This document shows, one piece after another, positions 1-8,140 of a stretch of 34,352 nucleotides of DNA. The notes beneath the pieces are model-generated. The model was not told the origin of the DNA, did not search any database, and was given only the letters and a program-made list of their open reading frames with translations. Both the position numbers and the translations under genes were made by a program. The DNA is from an uncultured Bacteroidales bacterium (GTDB lineage: Bacteria; Bacteroidota; Bacteroidia; Bacteroidales; Bacteroidaceae). Numbering within the stretch: the stretch's first letter is position 1; the number at the start of each line of letters is the position of its first letter. Location: contig CACXUA010000009.1 in NCBI GenBank assembly GCA_902770725.1, positions 1 to 34,352 of the forward strand, given 5' to 3'.

Positions 1-1071
1 TCTTTGCTATGCAAAGCCGGAGAACCACAGGAATTCCCAATCATCGCCGACATCATGCACACGGAATTGTACGATGCTGTGCGATTCCGCGACATCCACA
101 AGGCAGGATTCAACGCATGCCTTTGTCGTTGCAAAACAAACGAAGACATCCAAAATGTATTGGAAGTAGCAAGGCCTCACAACATCAAACTGATTATTTT
201 CAGCCATCCAATAATGAGGCACCCCGAGAATATAGTTCCTATTATCAAGGATCATCCTTCTATGTGGCAATACTACTTAGCAGACGAGCCTAAAATGGCT
301 AGACTTAAAGAATATCAGATTATCCAGCAAAGAATCTCGAAATACGACAATAATGCGAAATACTACATAAATCTCCTGCCGAATTCCACCCCTAAAGTCC
401 TTGAGTCTATTGGCGTAAAAACTTATCCTGAGTATTTGCAAGCCTACAGCACCATCAGGCAACCACAGATATCCTACGACTTCTACCCAGTTCAAGGCAA
501 GACGGTAAGGAACGACAAATGGTATCCCATTCTGGATGACATCCGCAAAGAGAGTCTTCGCACAGGACGCCCATTCTGGGCATACATCATGTGTGTACCT
601 CATCAAATCTATCCGATGCCAACAATTGGTCATTTGCGTTTACAATGCTATGTAAATCTGGCATACGGGGCTCAAGGCATACAATACTTTTCTTATTCAA
701 CGCCTGCTCCAACAAATCAATATGAATTCCATGACGGACCTCTTTTGCGTAACGGGAAAAAGAGTCCAACCTATAAGCTTGTCAAAAAGATGAATGCCGA
801 ACTGAAGCCAGTTGCAAGCCTATTCTGGAAAAGTGAGGTAACAGGCATTGAACATCGCAAATGCGTGGACGGCGAAGTGGTTGTCTCACATTTCAAGAAG
901 GAAGGCAGACGATACACTTGCTTCGTAAATAAGAGTGCTGACAAAGATGTATCTGTCACTATTCGAAGCAGCAACTATACCCATCGTGTTCGTAAGGATC
1001 TGAAAGTTGAAAGTGTAAAAACATTCTATAAGCTGTCCGCCGGAGACATCCTCATTATGAGAGACAAATGA
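1..1071 (+). CDS. Glycoside-hydrolase-like TIM-barrel protein, 5' truncated by the window edge
   Basis: The reading frame is open to the first base of the window, and the TTG at 4 has no visible ribosome-binding site, so the true start lies outside. About 356 codons are present. The segment MWQYYLADEP (acidic pair near bases 283-288) looks like the acid/base strand of a clan-A type glycosidase barrel, and the later stretch AYGAQGIQYFSYSTP resembles the last barrel strands of GH42-like proteins; the final ~90 residues look like a beta-sandwich. Family assignment is tentative because the N-terminal part is missing. It overlaps the next gene by four bases (ATGA), so it is translationally coupled to a glycosyltransferase cluster. 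That context suggests a role in trimming or building a surface glycan (inference). Confidence 0.6.
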   Translation, partial: SLLCKAGEPQEFPIIADIMHTELYDAVRFRDIHKAGFNACLCRCKTNEDIQNVLEVARPHNIKLIIFSHPIMRHPENIVPIIKDHPSMWQYYLADEPKMARLKEYQIIQQRISKYDNNAKYYINLLPNSTPKVLESIGVKTYPEYLQAYSTIRQPQISYDFYPVQGKTVRNDKWYPILDDIRKESLRTGRPFWAYIMCVPHQIYPMPTIGHLRLQCYVNLAYGAQGIQYFSYSTPAPTNQYEFHDGPLLRNGKKSPTYKLVKKMNAELKPVASLFWKSEVTGIEHRKCVDGEVVVSHFKKEGRRYTCFVNKSADKDVSVTIRSSNYTHRVRKDLKVESVKTFYKLSAGDILIMRDK

Positions 1072-1922
1072 GCTGCGTTGTAGTCATACCTATATATAAA
1101 GATACACTCACCGATACGGAGAGAGCATCTGTTCGACAGACGTTCCGCGTCTTGGGCAAGCACGACATTGTGTTTGTCACGCACCGAGGTTGTCTGCTTG
1201 ACGAATACAAAAAGGTTGTATCGGGCGAGCAGAACGTGTTGCGAACAGAATTCTTTGACGAAGGGTATTTTGACTCGACGAGACACTACAGCGATCTTTG
1301 CTTTTCGGAAGACTTCTACCTGCGCTTCAAGGACTACGAATACATGCTTATCTGTCAAACAGATGCTTGGGTGTTTCGTGACGAACTTGATTATTGGTGC
1401 AACAAAGGTTATGACTTCATTGGAGCCCCAGTATTTTTTCCTTATAACAAGAGTCGCTTCACCCGTATTTTCTATGGTGTCGGCAATGGAGGCTTCAGCC
1501 TGAGAAGAATAGCTCACTGCCTGAACATCATCAAATCCGACCATCACAAGATATTTCTCAAGCCAGGCATTCTGGCCAAGATATACTGGTATGGCTTCCT
1601 CTATAACGAAGACTACAAGAAGAGTCTGCTCAAGCGAATCGGGCTTTTGCCTCTGTTCGTCGCCAAGGCATTGGGTTTCCACAACACCATAGCACAATTC
1701 CGTTCAACAGGCTGCGAGGAGGATGCCATCCTTTCCTTCTGGGCACATAATGCATGGGGGCTGACCTGCCGCGTACCTGATGAACTCGAGGCTGCTCGCT
1801 TCTCCATGGAGGTAAACCCGGAATATCTGTATAACCGAATCGGATGCCAGTTGCCCTTTGGCTGCCATGCTTTCGAGAAATGGGAATACGACAGTTTCTG
1901 GAAAAATCACATCAAGCTATGA
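1068..1922 (+). CDS. DUF5672 family protein, probable glycosyltransferase
   Basis: This 284-residue protein matches the DUF5672 pattern known from capsule and LPS clusters. Visible motifs are QTDAWVF (97-103), DFIGAP (116-121), GNGGFSLR (139-146), an acidic CEED segment (216-219) and the closing LPFGCHAF (262-269). The QTDAW motif occupies the place of a DxD-like metal and nucleotide-sugar site in GT-A folds, though enzymatic activity of this family is inferred rather than shown here. There is no signal peptide or membrane segment, so it should act at the cytoplasmic face. The ATG at 1068 overlaps the previous stop, and its own stop overlaps the next ATG, indicating one polycistronic unit. 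Confidence 0.8.
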   Translation: MSCVVVIPIYKDTLTDTERASVRQTFRVLGKHDIVFVTHRGCLLDEYKKVVSGEQNVLRTEFFDEGYFDSTRHYSDLCFSEDFYLRFKDYEYMLICQTDAWVFRDELDYWCNKGYDFIGAPVFFPYNKSRFTRIFYGVGNGGFSLRRIAHCLNIIKSDHHKIFLKPGILAKIYWYGFLYNEDYKKSLLKRIGLLPLFVAKALGFHNTIAQFRSTGCEEDAILSFWAHNAWGLTCRVPDELEAARFSMEVNPEYLYNRIGCQLPFGCHAFEKWEYDSFWKNHIKL

Positions 1923-2638
1923 ACATCAAGTTTTCCATCATAACTGTCTGCTACAACGGCTCCAGAACCATTAAAGAGACGATAGCCTCCGTACTGGGCC
2001 AGACCTACCAGAATCTGGAGTATATCGTCGTCGACGGCAAGAGCACCGATGGTACAGTTGAGATTCTGCAAAGCATTGCGGATGAAAGGTTCGCGTACGT
2101 CTCGGAAGAGGATTCCGGCATTTACAACGCCATGAACAAGGGACTGAAGATGGCAAGTGGCGACTACCTGATATTTCTGGGCTCTGACGACACCTTCTAT
2201 GGCAAAGATGTTTTGAAGAACGTAGCCAGCAAATTAACAGGCAGCGAAGATGTTGTGTATGGCGACGTCATGCTGAAGAAACGCCAGAAACTCTACAACG
2301 GAGCCTTCACTCGATGGACATGGGGGCACCGCAACATCTGTCACCAGAGCATCTTCTACCCCAAGTCCGTCTATGGCAAATATCAGTACAATGAAAAATA
2401 TAAGAGTGTCGCCGACTGGGACTACAACCTACGCCTACTCATTGAAGGCATCAGGTTTACCTACATTCACGAGACCATCTGTACCTTCAATGATGACAGC
2501 GGGCTAAGTTCAAGCAGCAAGGACCATGACTTCTTGAAAGTGCGCAGAAAGTTGGTATGCAAGGCAGTCGGCTTTCTCCCATACTGTTGGGGCATCCTGC
2601 AAAGGGCCAAACGAAGACTATTGTCCGAAAAGTGGTAA
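1919..2638 (+). CDS. Family 2 glycosyltransferase
   Basis: A 239-residue GT2 enzyme. The frame is open further upstream to an ATG at 1844, but the ATG at 1919 is chosen because it overlaps the upstream stop as ATGA and gives the canonical GT2 start KFSIITVCYNGS. The nucleotide-binding strand has VDGKSTDGT (38-46), EDSGIYNAMNKG follows at 64-75, and the DxD-type metal site is GSDD (88-91). The WGHRNICHQ segment further on is typical of the WcaA-like branch with colanic-acid-type enzymes. It would transfer a sugar from a nucleotide donor to a lipid-linked glycan in the cytoplasm; donor and acceptor cannot be read from sequence. Confidence 0.9.
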   Translation: MNIKFSIITVCYNGSRTIKETIASVLGQTYQNLEYIVVDGKSTDGTVEILQSIADERFAYVSEEDSGIYNAMNKGLKMASGDYLIFLGSDDTFYGKDVLKNVASKLTGSEDVVYGDVMLKKRQKLYNGAFTRWTWGHRNICHQSIFYPKSVYGKYQYNEKYKSVADWDYNLRLLIEGIRFTYIHETICTFNDDSGLSSSSKDHDFLKVRRKLVCKAVGFLPYCWGILQRAKRRLLSEKW

Positions 2639-2668
2639 GTCGTAAATGATTAAATAGTTAATAATTCG

Positions 2669-3391
2669 ATGATATCTGTCTGCATAGCAACATACAACGG
2701 AGAGAAATACCTGCGCCAGCAGCTCGACAGCATCTTGGCCCAGATAGGCAGCGAGGACGAAATCGTCATCTCCGACGATGGTTCTACGGACGGAACTATA
2801 GAATTGATAGAGTCACTTCACGACGAAAGGATTCGAGTAATCCGCCATGATTCTGCATACATAAAGACCACATTCCCGCTCGACAAACCCACACATAACT
2901 TCGAAAATGCGCTGAAGCATGCAAATGGCGACATCATCTTCCTCTCAGATCAGGACGACGTGTGGCTGCCCGGAAAGGTCGATAAAATGCTTCAGGCTTT
3001 AGAAACTGCAGATATGGCAATGCACGATTGCGTCCTAGTCGATACGGAGTTGAAGAAAATCGCACCGTCGTATTTCGACACAGTAAAGACTACGACCAAC
3101 CCTTGGCACAATGCAATGAAATGCACCCTGCTGGGATGCTGCATGGCCATGCGTCGATGCGTTGCCCAAGAAGCGCTCCCCTTTCCAAAAACCAAGGTCG
3201 GGCACGACCTGTGGCTCGGAATGGTGGCTGCATCCAAGTTCCGATTCTCTCTGGTCAGGGAGCCGCTTCTTCTCTATCGCAAGCATGAAAAGAGCATGAC
3301 CACGGCTGGTCAGGAAAGCAAATACGGGCTATGGTTCAAGATGGATTATCGCCTCACCATATTTAGACATTTAATAAAGTTACTCTTATGA
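2669..3391 (+). CDS. Family 2 glycosyltransferase, rhamnosyltransferase-like
   Basis: A 240-residue GT2 protein beginning ISVCIATYNGEKYLRQQL. It has the SDDGSTDGT strand (35-43) and an SDQDDVW motif (93-99), a form often seen in rhamnosyltransferase-annotated GT2 proteins of O-antigen and capsule loci. It is the only gene of the cluster with a real gap in front (30 bases, A/T rich, no promoter seen), and its stop overlaps the following ATG as ATGA. Sugar specificity is not deducible; the rhamnosyl label is by resemblance only. Confidence 0.88.
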   Translation: MISVCIATYNGEKYLRQQLDSILAQIGSEDEIVISDDGSTDGTIELIESLHDERIRVIRHDSAYIKTTFPLDKPTHNFENALKHANGDIIFLSDQDDVWLPGKVDKMLQALETADMAMHDCVLVDTELKKIAPSYFDTVKTTTNPWHNAMKCTLLGCCMAMRRCVAQEALPFPKTKVGHDLWLGMVAASKFRFSLVREPLLLYRKHEKSMTTAGQESKYGLWFKMDYRLTIFRHLIKLLL

Positions 3392-4509
3392 AGACCATAC
3401 TACACATTTCCAAGTATTATTACCCCGACCTTGGAGGCATCGAGACCGTTGCCATGTACCTAGCAGAGGGGATGAGTGAGTATCGCAACGCCGTCATCTG
3501 CTTTGCGACAGACGGCATGTACAGCGAGGAAGACATTCGCGGAGTGACCGTTTATCGGGTTCCAGTCAACTTCTCGTTTATGAGTCAGGACGTTGCCCTC
3601 TCCTACCGGAAAGTACTGAAACAGGTGCTCAAGCAGGAGAAACCCGATGCCGTACACGTGCACTGCCCCAACCCCTTTGTCTATCCCTTGGTATGTTCGT
3701 GCATAGAAAAAGAGACGAAACTTGTACTCCACTGGCACTCCGACATCCTTTCAAAGGGCTTGATGTACTATCTCGTCAAGCCTTTCGAAACGGCAATACT
3801 CCGTCGGGCCGACGTCATCATATCCACTTCGCCCAACTACATCCCCGACTCCAAGCCCCTGCAACGATACATCGACAAGGTTCGCATCGCCCAGAACGGC
3901 ATCATCTCCGAGAGATTCTATCTCATGGAAGGTGACGAGGAGAAGGTCCGCGAGATACGCGAACGCTATAAGGGAAAGAAGATTATCTTCACTTGTGGAC
4001 GCCACATCCCCTACAAGGGCCTCGACAACCTGATAAAGGCCGACGCATGCATCAAGAGCGACTGTGTCATCCTGATTGGTGGCAAGGGCCCGATTGACGG
4101 TGAACTGAAGCAAATACCGCATTCCGACCGCGTTAAGTTCCTCGGCCGACTCCTAAACGACACGCTTCGCCAGCACCTCTATGCTGCCGACATCTTTGCC
4201 TTCCCATCCAACACCAAAGCCGAAGCCTTCGGCATCGCTCTGGCCGAAGCAATGTTCTGTCGCTGCGCAGCCGTTAGCTGCAGGCTGGAAGGGTCAGGCG
4301 TGAACTGGGTATCGGTCGATGGGGAAACAGGAATCGTCGTACCCCTGAACGACATAAATGCCTTCGCTGAAGCGATCGATACACTGGCTGCCGACGATAA
4401 CCTCCGCAAGCAATATGCAGAGGCTGCCAGGAAACGAATCGAGGAGAACTTCACCCGCGAGAAAGCTGTCGCTGTGATGAATAGCATTTACAAAGAACTC
4501 TTTAAGTAA
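3388..4509 (+). CDS. Family 4 glycosyltransferase
   Basis: A 373-residue GT-B fold enzyme of the GT4 family. The N-terminal acceptor domain opens with ISKYYYPDLGGIET (glycine pair at 16-17) and contains LHWHSD (114-119). The donor domain shows GRHIPYKGLDNLI (204-216), GGKGP (231-235) and the retaining-enzyme E-x7-E pair at E279 and E287 within AEAFGIALAEA. It is the last gene of the ATGA-coupled cluster. A 22-bp tandem array begins 46 bases after its stop. Likely role: adding a hexose or similar sugar to a surface polysaccharide. Confidence 0.92.
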   Translation: MKTILHISKYYYPDLGGIETVAMYLAEGMSEYRNAVICFATDGMYSEEDIRGVTVYRVPVNFSFMSQDVALSYRKVLKQVLKQEKPDAVHVHCPNPFVYPLVCSCIEKETKLVLHWHSDILSKGLMYYLVKPFETAILRRADVIISTSPNYIPDSKPLQRYIDKVRIAQNGIISERFYLMEGDEEKVREIRERYKGKKIIFTCGRHIPYKGLDNLIKADACIKSDCVILIGGKGPIDGELKQIPHSDRVKFLGRLLNDTLRQHLYAADIFAFPSNTKAEAFGIALAEAMFCRCAAVSCRLEGSGVNWVSVDGETGIVVPLNDINAFAEAIDTLAADDNLRKQYAEAARKRIEENFTREKAVAVMNSIYKELFK

Positions 4510-4555
4510 AAAACCTTTACAAAATAAGTCCACACAAAACAACGTTTTGACAGCA

Positions 4556-4665
4556 TCGACACGTTACCCTTTTCAATTCGGCACGTTAAGTTTGCCAATT
4601 CGGCACGTTAAGTTTGTCAAATCGACACGTGAAGTTTAACCACTCGGCATGCCCTTTTAAGGGCT
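4556..4665. repeat. 22-bp period tandem array A, five units
   Basis: Five units start at 4556, 4578, 4600, 4622 and 4644. The core GGCACGTTA or a close variant (GACACGTTA, GACACGTGA, GGCATGCCC) falls at 4558, 4580, 4602, 4624 and 4646, exactly 22 bases apart. Units 2 and 3 are almost identical; the outer ones are degenerate. Unit 4 contains the palindrome CACGTG and unit 5 contains GGCATGCC followed by a small GCCCTT/AAGGGC hairpin (4651-4664). No spacers separate units, so this is not CRISPR. Confidence 0.93.
4651..4664. terminator. Possible weak terminator hairpin after the glycosyltransferase cluster
   Basis: GCCCTT and AAGGGC form a tight palindrome inside the last unit of the 22-bp array. 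It is followed by TTAAACC rather than a clean T tract, so intrinsic termination is uncertain. It is the only hairpin seen between the glycosyltransferase operon and the next gene. Confidence 0.35.
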
Positions 4666-4987
4666 TAAACCGCTATAATTTTACCTCTTAACACAAACAA
4701 TTAATACTATCTTAACTTTGGAGTTCAAAAAGTCCTTTTGTAACTTGCTCATTATCAGCAGAAATTCAATCTAAGCCATTTTCTCGGCTTGGGTGGGCAT
4801 AAGTACCAGAAAGTCGGAAAAACGCTCTTAAAAAGCAATCGAAAGTACAAAATATTGACAAATTTCGCCACTCTAACATAGTCCAACAACTAGACAAATG
4901 TTGAAATACGAATAAAGATTAAACTTCGTAGGATACATTGCTAAGGGAAACCATAGCAGCAAAGGCAATTGGAAATACACAACGAGA
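4666..4987 (+). other. Long leader region before the CotH-like gene
   Basis: About 320 bases without a gene. It holds a probable promoter box at 4713-4720 and a short hairpin, AAGCC/GGCTT, at 4773-4790. No open reading frame, repeat or recognised riboswitch fold is visible. If transcription starts just after 4720 the untranslated leader is about 260 bases, long for this type of gene. Confidence 0.5.
4713..4720 (+). promoter_or_regulatory. Bacteroidetes-type -7 box (TAACTTTG) for the CotH-like gene
   Basis: TAACTTTG matches the TAnnTTTG consensus of the Bacteroidetes primary sigma factor. No clear TTG is seen at the -33 position, so the call rests on one box. Confidence 0.45.
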
Positions 4988-7900
4988 ATGAAAAGGAATC
5001 TATCCTTCTTGATTTTATTCCTACTGTTCCTATCCTTGGGAAGAACGATGTGCCAAGCACAAACATTGGAAGAAGTGCTTGGATACGGCCTTCCCGTTGT
5101 GGTAGTCAACACCGTGAACGGCGAAGAACCGACAGCCGAACGAATAGACCCCCCTACAGGATGCTTGGGAGTCAGCATTACGAACGCTACAAAAATACCT
5201 GGGCGTGTGAGAGTTTACAATCCCGGCAATACTGAGAAGCCCATCTTTGACAGCGGAGAATATGTGGAAGATGAAAGCGGCATGACATTCAAGATTCGCG
5301 GAAACACTTCAGCACTTGATGCTAAAAAGCCATTCAAGATAAAGCTGCAGAAGAAGGCTGACATGCTGATACGCGGCGACAAGAGATTCAATGATAAAGA
5401 TTGGGCACTAATCAGACCTACTGGTGGCAGCAAACATCCTTGTCCCATCACCACGATAGTCGGCAACAAGATAACAGAGATACTCCGCGTTTGCGACTGG
5501 ATTCCAGCCAGCAATTATGTCAACCTCATCGTCAACGGAAACTTCCGCGGCTTCTATCAACTGACAGAAACTGTCAAGCGTAACGAGAAATGCAGAATCA
5601 ATGTGAACGAGCAAACTGGCTACATTGCCGAGATAGATGCATATTGGTGGAACGGGGAAGTCAACTGTGTGGAAAGTCCACTCCTTAATAGAACGTACAA
5701 GTTCACATTCAAATATCCTGATAGCGATGACATTACCCAAGAACAATTGGATAATTTCAAGAACTATCTTAACTCCTTCGATGCCTCATTAGCTAGAGGA
5801 ACATATCCCTTATATATTGATGTCGAAAGTTGTGCAAGATGGCTTCTGGCACACCAACTCTTAGGTTCAAAGGATGGTGCAGGAAGTAATGTCTTTATCT
5901 ATCGTGATGATAACAATTCTGTATTTCGAATGGGGACACTATGGGACTTTGATTCTTCGTATGGCATTCAAGGCACCTTTACACCTGTTATGTCCATGCA
6001 TTACTTCAAACAGATGCTACAGAAGAGCCCTTGCAAGCTACTGGCACGCGAAATGATTCGGATATGGGAGTCCGAGAGAAGCAGAATCATGACAGAGATT
6101 TCTGATTTCCTTGAATCCATTGAGGGGACAGAATTTGCACTTGCCATCGACAACTCCATCGAGGCAAACCTCAAGAGATGGCATGGCAACACGCTGGACA
6201 ACATGGACACTACAATTGAGAAACTTAGGCAATGGTTCTCGACAAGAGCAGAGGAAATCGACTCGCTATTGACGACACTCACGACCGAAGATGGTGCAAT
6301 CCAATGGGACAACCTCCCCGAAGGGACCTTTGTCCTGAATGGTGCTGAGCGACCTCAAACAGGAAGCACTCTCTCCCTCACGTCAAGCAAATTGGACTTA
6401 TCTCAATTCACATTCAAATGGACAAGAGGCGATGTTCTGGGCAACTTCAACGAAGCCAATGTACTGTCTGCCGATTCCACATATATTGTCACAGATAATG
6501 ACAATGAGCATTGGTTGCGAGCCGCCGCTTATGACAAATCGGGGAAGGCAATCTTCTCGAAGGACACCTGGATAAGCAAACTGCCTGTCCTATATATCGA
6601 TACCGATGACGGCAAACCTATTACCTCCAAAGAGAACTATGTGACGGCCAGCCTCCGCATTCAAGGCAACACCGAATTCGAGCAACAATACCTCGGGGCC
6701 ACTGAAATACGAGGACGTGGCACAACTTCTTGGGAACAATACCCGCAAAAGCCCTACAAACTGAAACTCGACAAGAGGACCAACCTCTTTGGCTTCGGCA
6801 AGAGCAAACACTGGGTATTGGTTTCGAACTTCAACGACAAGAGTTGCCTGCGCAACTACCTTGCCAGCGAGTTGGCAAAGCTGCTGGGCGCGATTGGCAT
6901 GAACATGACATGGGTCGAGGTCGTACTCAACGGGGAAGTAAAAGGCTGCTACATGTTGAGTCAACACATCAGGGCAGAAAGAAACAGCGTGGACATCTTC
7001 GATTGGGAGGGCGAAGCTGAGGATGTTGCCGATGCACTCTTCCCTGCCATAAAAGAGACGGAAGCGCTGGAAGATGCCGACAAGAAACTGCTGGAGAAGG
7101 CTATGACAAGTAATCTGGCGTGGGTGACAGACGGCATCGTGAACTTCAAAGGAAAGACATACCGCCTCGCTGACTACGGGCTGGACAATCAGTACGACAT
7201 CACCCAAGGCTTCCTGTTCGAAGCAACGGCCAAAAAAGACGGCATGTCGCAGTTCACAACGCCCGGTAATGTGCATTTTGAGGTCAGCGCCCCCGAGTAT
7301 CTCTCCACAAATAGCGAAATGTTTTCTTATGTGACACAACTCTGGAACGATTTCGAAGCCGAGTATAGCCGAGTGCCAACTGCCGACAGCCCAAAGAACT
7401 TCTCCAAATATGCCGACGTGAAATCAATGATCGCTATATGGTTCGTGAACGAGTTCTTGGGACAAGGCGACCCCACAAACTCACGCTATTCGTATATCGC
7501 AAGCGATGGGAAGTTGCACTTCGGGCCCGCATGGGACTTCGACCACGCTGCAGCGTGCTGGACAGCAGATCCCAACGTGAACTTCTTCTACACATTCATT
7601 CACAAGCTCAACTACACCTACTACAAGAAGTGGTTCCCCGACCCTGTGCTGTGCCAAATGACATACGACACCTATTGGGAGGAAGCGCGCCCGTTCGTCC
7701 TCGACTTCATCGCCGAAGGCGGCGAAATGAATGCCAGGTACGCACTATTTGCCGAAGCTGGCAGAACCAATGATACGCTATGGGGCAGCTATCCTAGCAT
7801 CTTGAAGCCCACCGCCGAACCGCGCACTACAGCAGAAGACGTGGAAGCCCTCCGAACCTTCCTCAGCAGGCACATCAAATGGCTCGACAAGCAATTCGTG

Positions 7901-8098
7901 TCGGAAAAGAAACTCATCGAAGCGATGAACGCCGCCTGTCCCTATCCCTGCGACCCCGACATCATCGATGGTATGCAGAGCAGCGAGATTGCCCCAGGAG
8001 GAACGCCCCAGCAAGTCCGCAAAGTCATAAAGGAAGGCCATCTCTATATAATCAGAGGCAACAAGACCTACACCATCGACGGAAAGAGGATAAAGTAA
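4988..8098 (+). CDS. Secreted protein with two CotH-kinase-like domains
   Basis: A 1036-residue protein with a hydrophobic N-terminal signal (about 1-24, ending TMCQAQ). The first CotH-like domain has FKIRGNTS near 102-108, KKPFKIKL at 113-120 and the metal/catalytic-type WDFD at 319-322. The second repeats the pattern: IRGRGTTSW near 574, KPYKLKL, WVLVSNFNDKS and WDFD at 849-852. CotH proteins are atypical kinases that phosphorylate secreted substrates in spore formers; the role of Bacteroidetes homologues is not established. A linker of about 130 residues between the domains looks beta-rich. The C-terminus ends YTIDGKRIK, resembling a degenerate form of the tail on other secreted proteins here. 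It stands alone between the glycosyltransferase cluster and a convergent GH31 operon, 42 bases away. Confidence 0.85.
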   Translation: MKRNLSFLILFLLFLSLGRTMCQAQTLEEVLGYGLPVVVVNTVNGEEPTAERIDPPTGCLGVSITNATKIPGRVRVYNPGNTEKPIFDSGEYVEDESGMTFKIRGNTSALDAKKPFKIKLQKKADMLIRGDKRFNDKDWALIRPTGGSKHPCPITTIVGNKITEILRVCDWIPASNYVNLIVNGNFRGFYQLTETVKRNEKCRINVNEQTGYIAEIDAYWWNGEVNCVESPLLNRTYKFTFKYPDSDDITQEQLDNFKNYLNSFDASLARGTYPLYIDVESCARWLLAHQLLGSKDGAGSNVFIYRDDNNSVFRMGTLWDFDSSYGIQGTFTPVMSMHYFKQMLQKSPCKLLAREMIRIWESERSRIMTEISDFLESIEGTEFALAIDNSIEANLKRWHGNTLDNMDTTIEKLRQWFSTRAEEIDSLLTTLTTEDGAIQWDNLPEGTFVLNGAERPQTGSTLSLTSSKLDLSQFTFKWTRGDVLGNFNEANVLSADSTYIVTDNDNEHWLRAAAYDKSGKAIFSKDTWISKLPVLYIDTDDGKPITSKENYVTASLRIQGNTEFEQQYLGATEIRGRGTTSWEQYPQKPYKLKLDKRTNLFGFGKSKHWVLVSNFNDKSCLRNYLASELAKLLGAIGMNMTWVEVVLNGEVKGCYMLSQHIRAERNSVDIFDWEGEAEDVADALFPAIKETEALEDADKKLLEKAMTSNLAWVTDGIVNFKGKTYRLADYGLDNQYDITQGFLFEATAKKDGMSQFTTPGNVHFEVSAPEYLSTNSEMFSYVTQLWNDFEAEYSRVPTADSPKNFSKYADVKSMIAIWFVNEFLGQGDPTNSRYSYIASDGKLHFGPAWDFDHAAACWTADPNVNFFYTFIHKLNYTYYKKWFPDPVLCQMTYDTYWEEARPFVLDFIAEGGEMNARYALFAEAGRTNDTLWGSYPSILKPTAEPRTTAEDVEALRTFLSRHIKWLDKQFVSEKKLIEAMNAACPYPCDPDIIDGMQSSEIAPGGTPQQVRKVIKEGHLYIIRGNKTYTIDGKRIK

Positions 8099-8140
8099 AG
8101 TTCACGAACTTCAGTTACACCCTGACAAAGCAGTTTTGCC

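Noticed and set aside
4855-4860. TTGACA as a sigma-70 -35 element
   Set aside because: Bacteroidetes promoters do not use this consensus and no matching -10 is placed downstream.
8099-8140. Terminator between the convergent CotH-like and GH31 genes
   Set aside because: The 42-base gap has only a very short GTTC/GAAC palindrome and no T tract.
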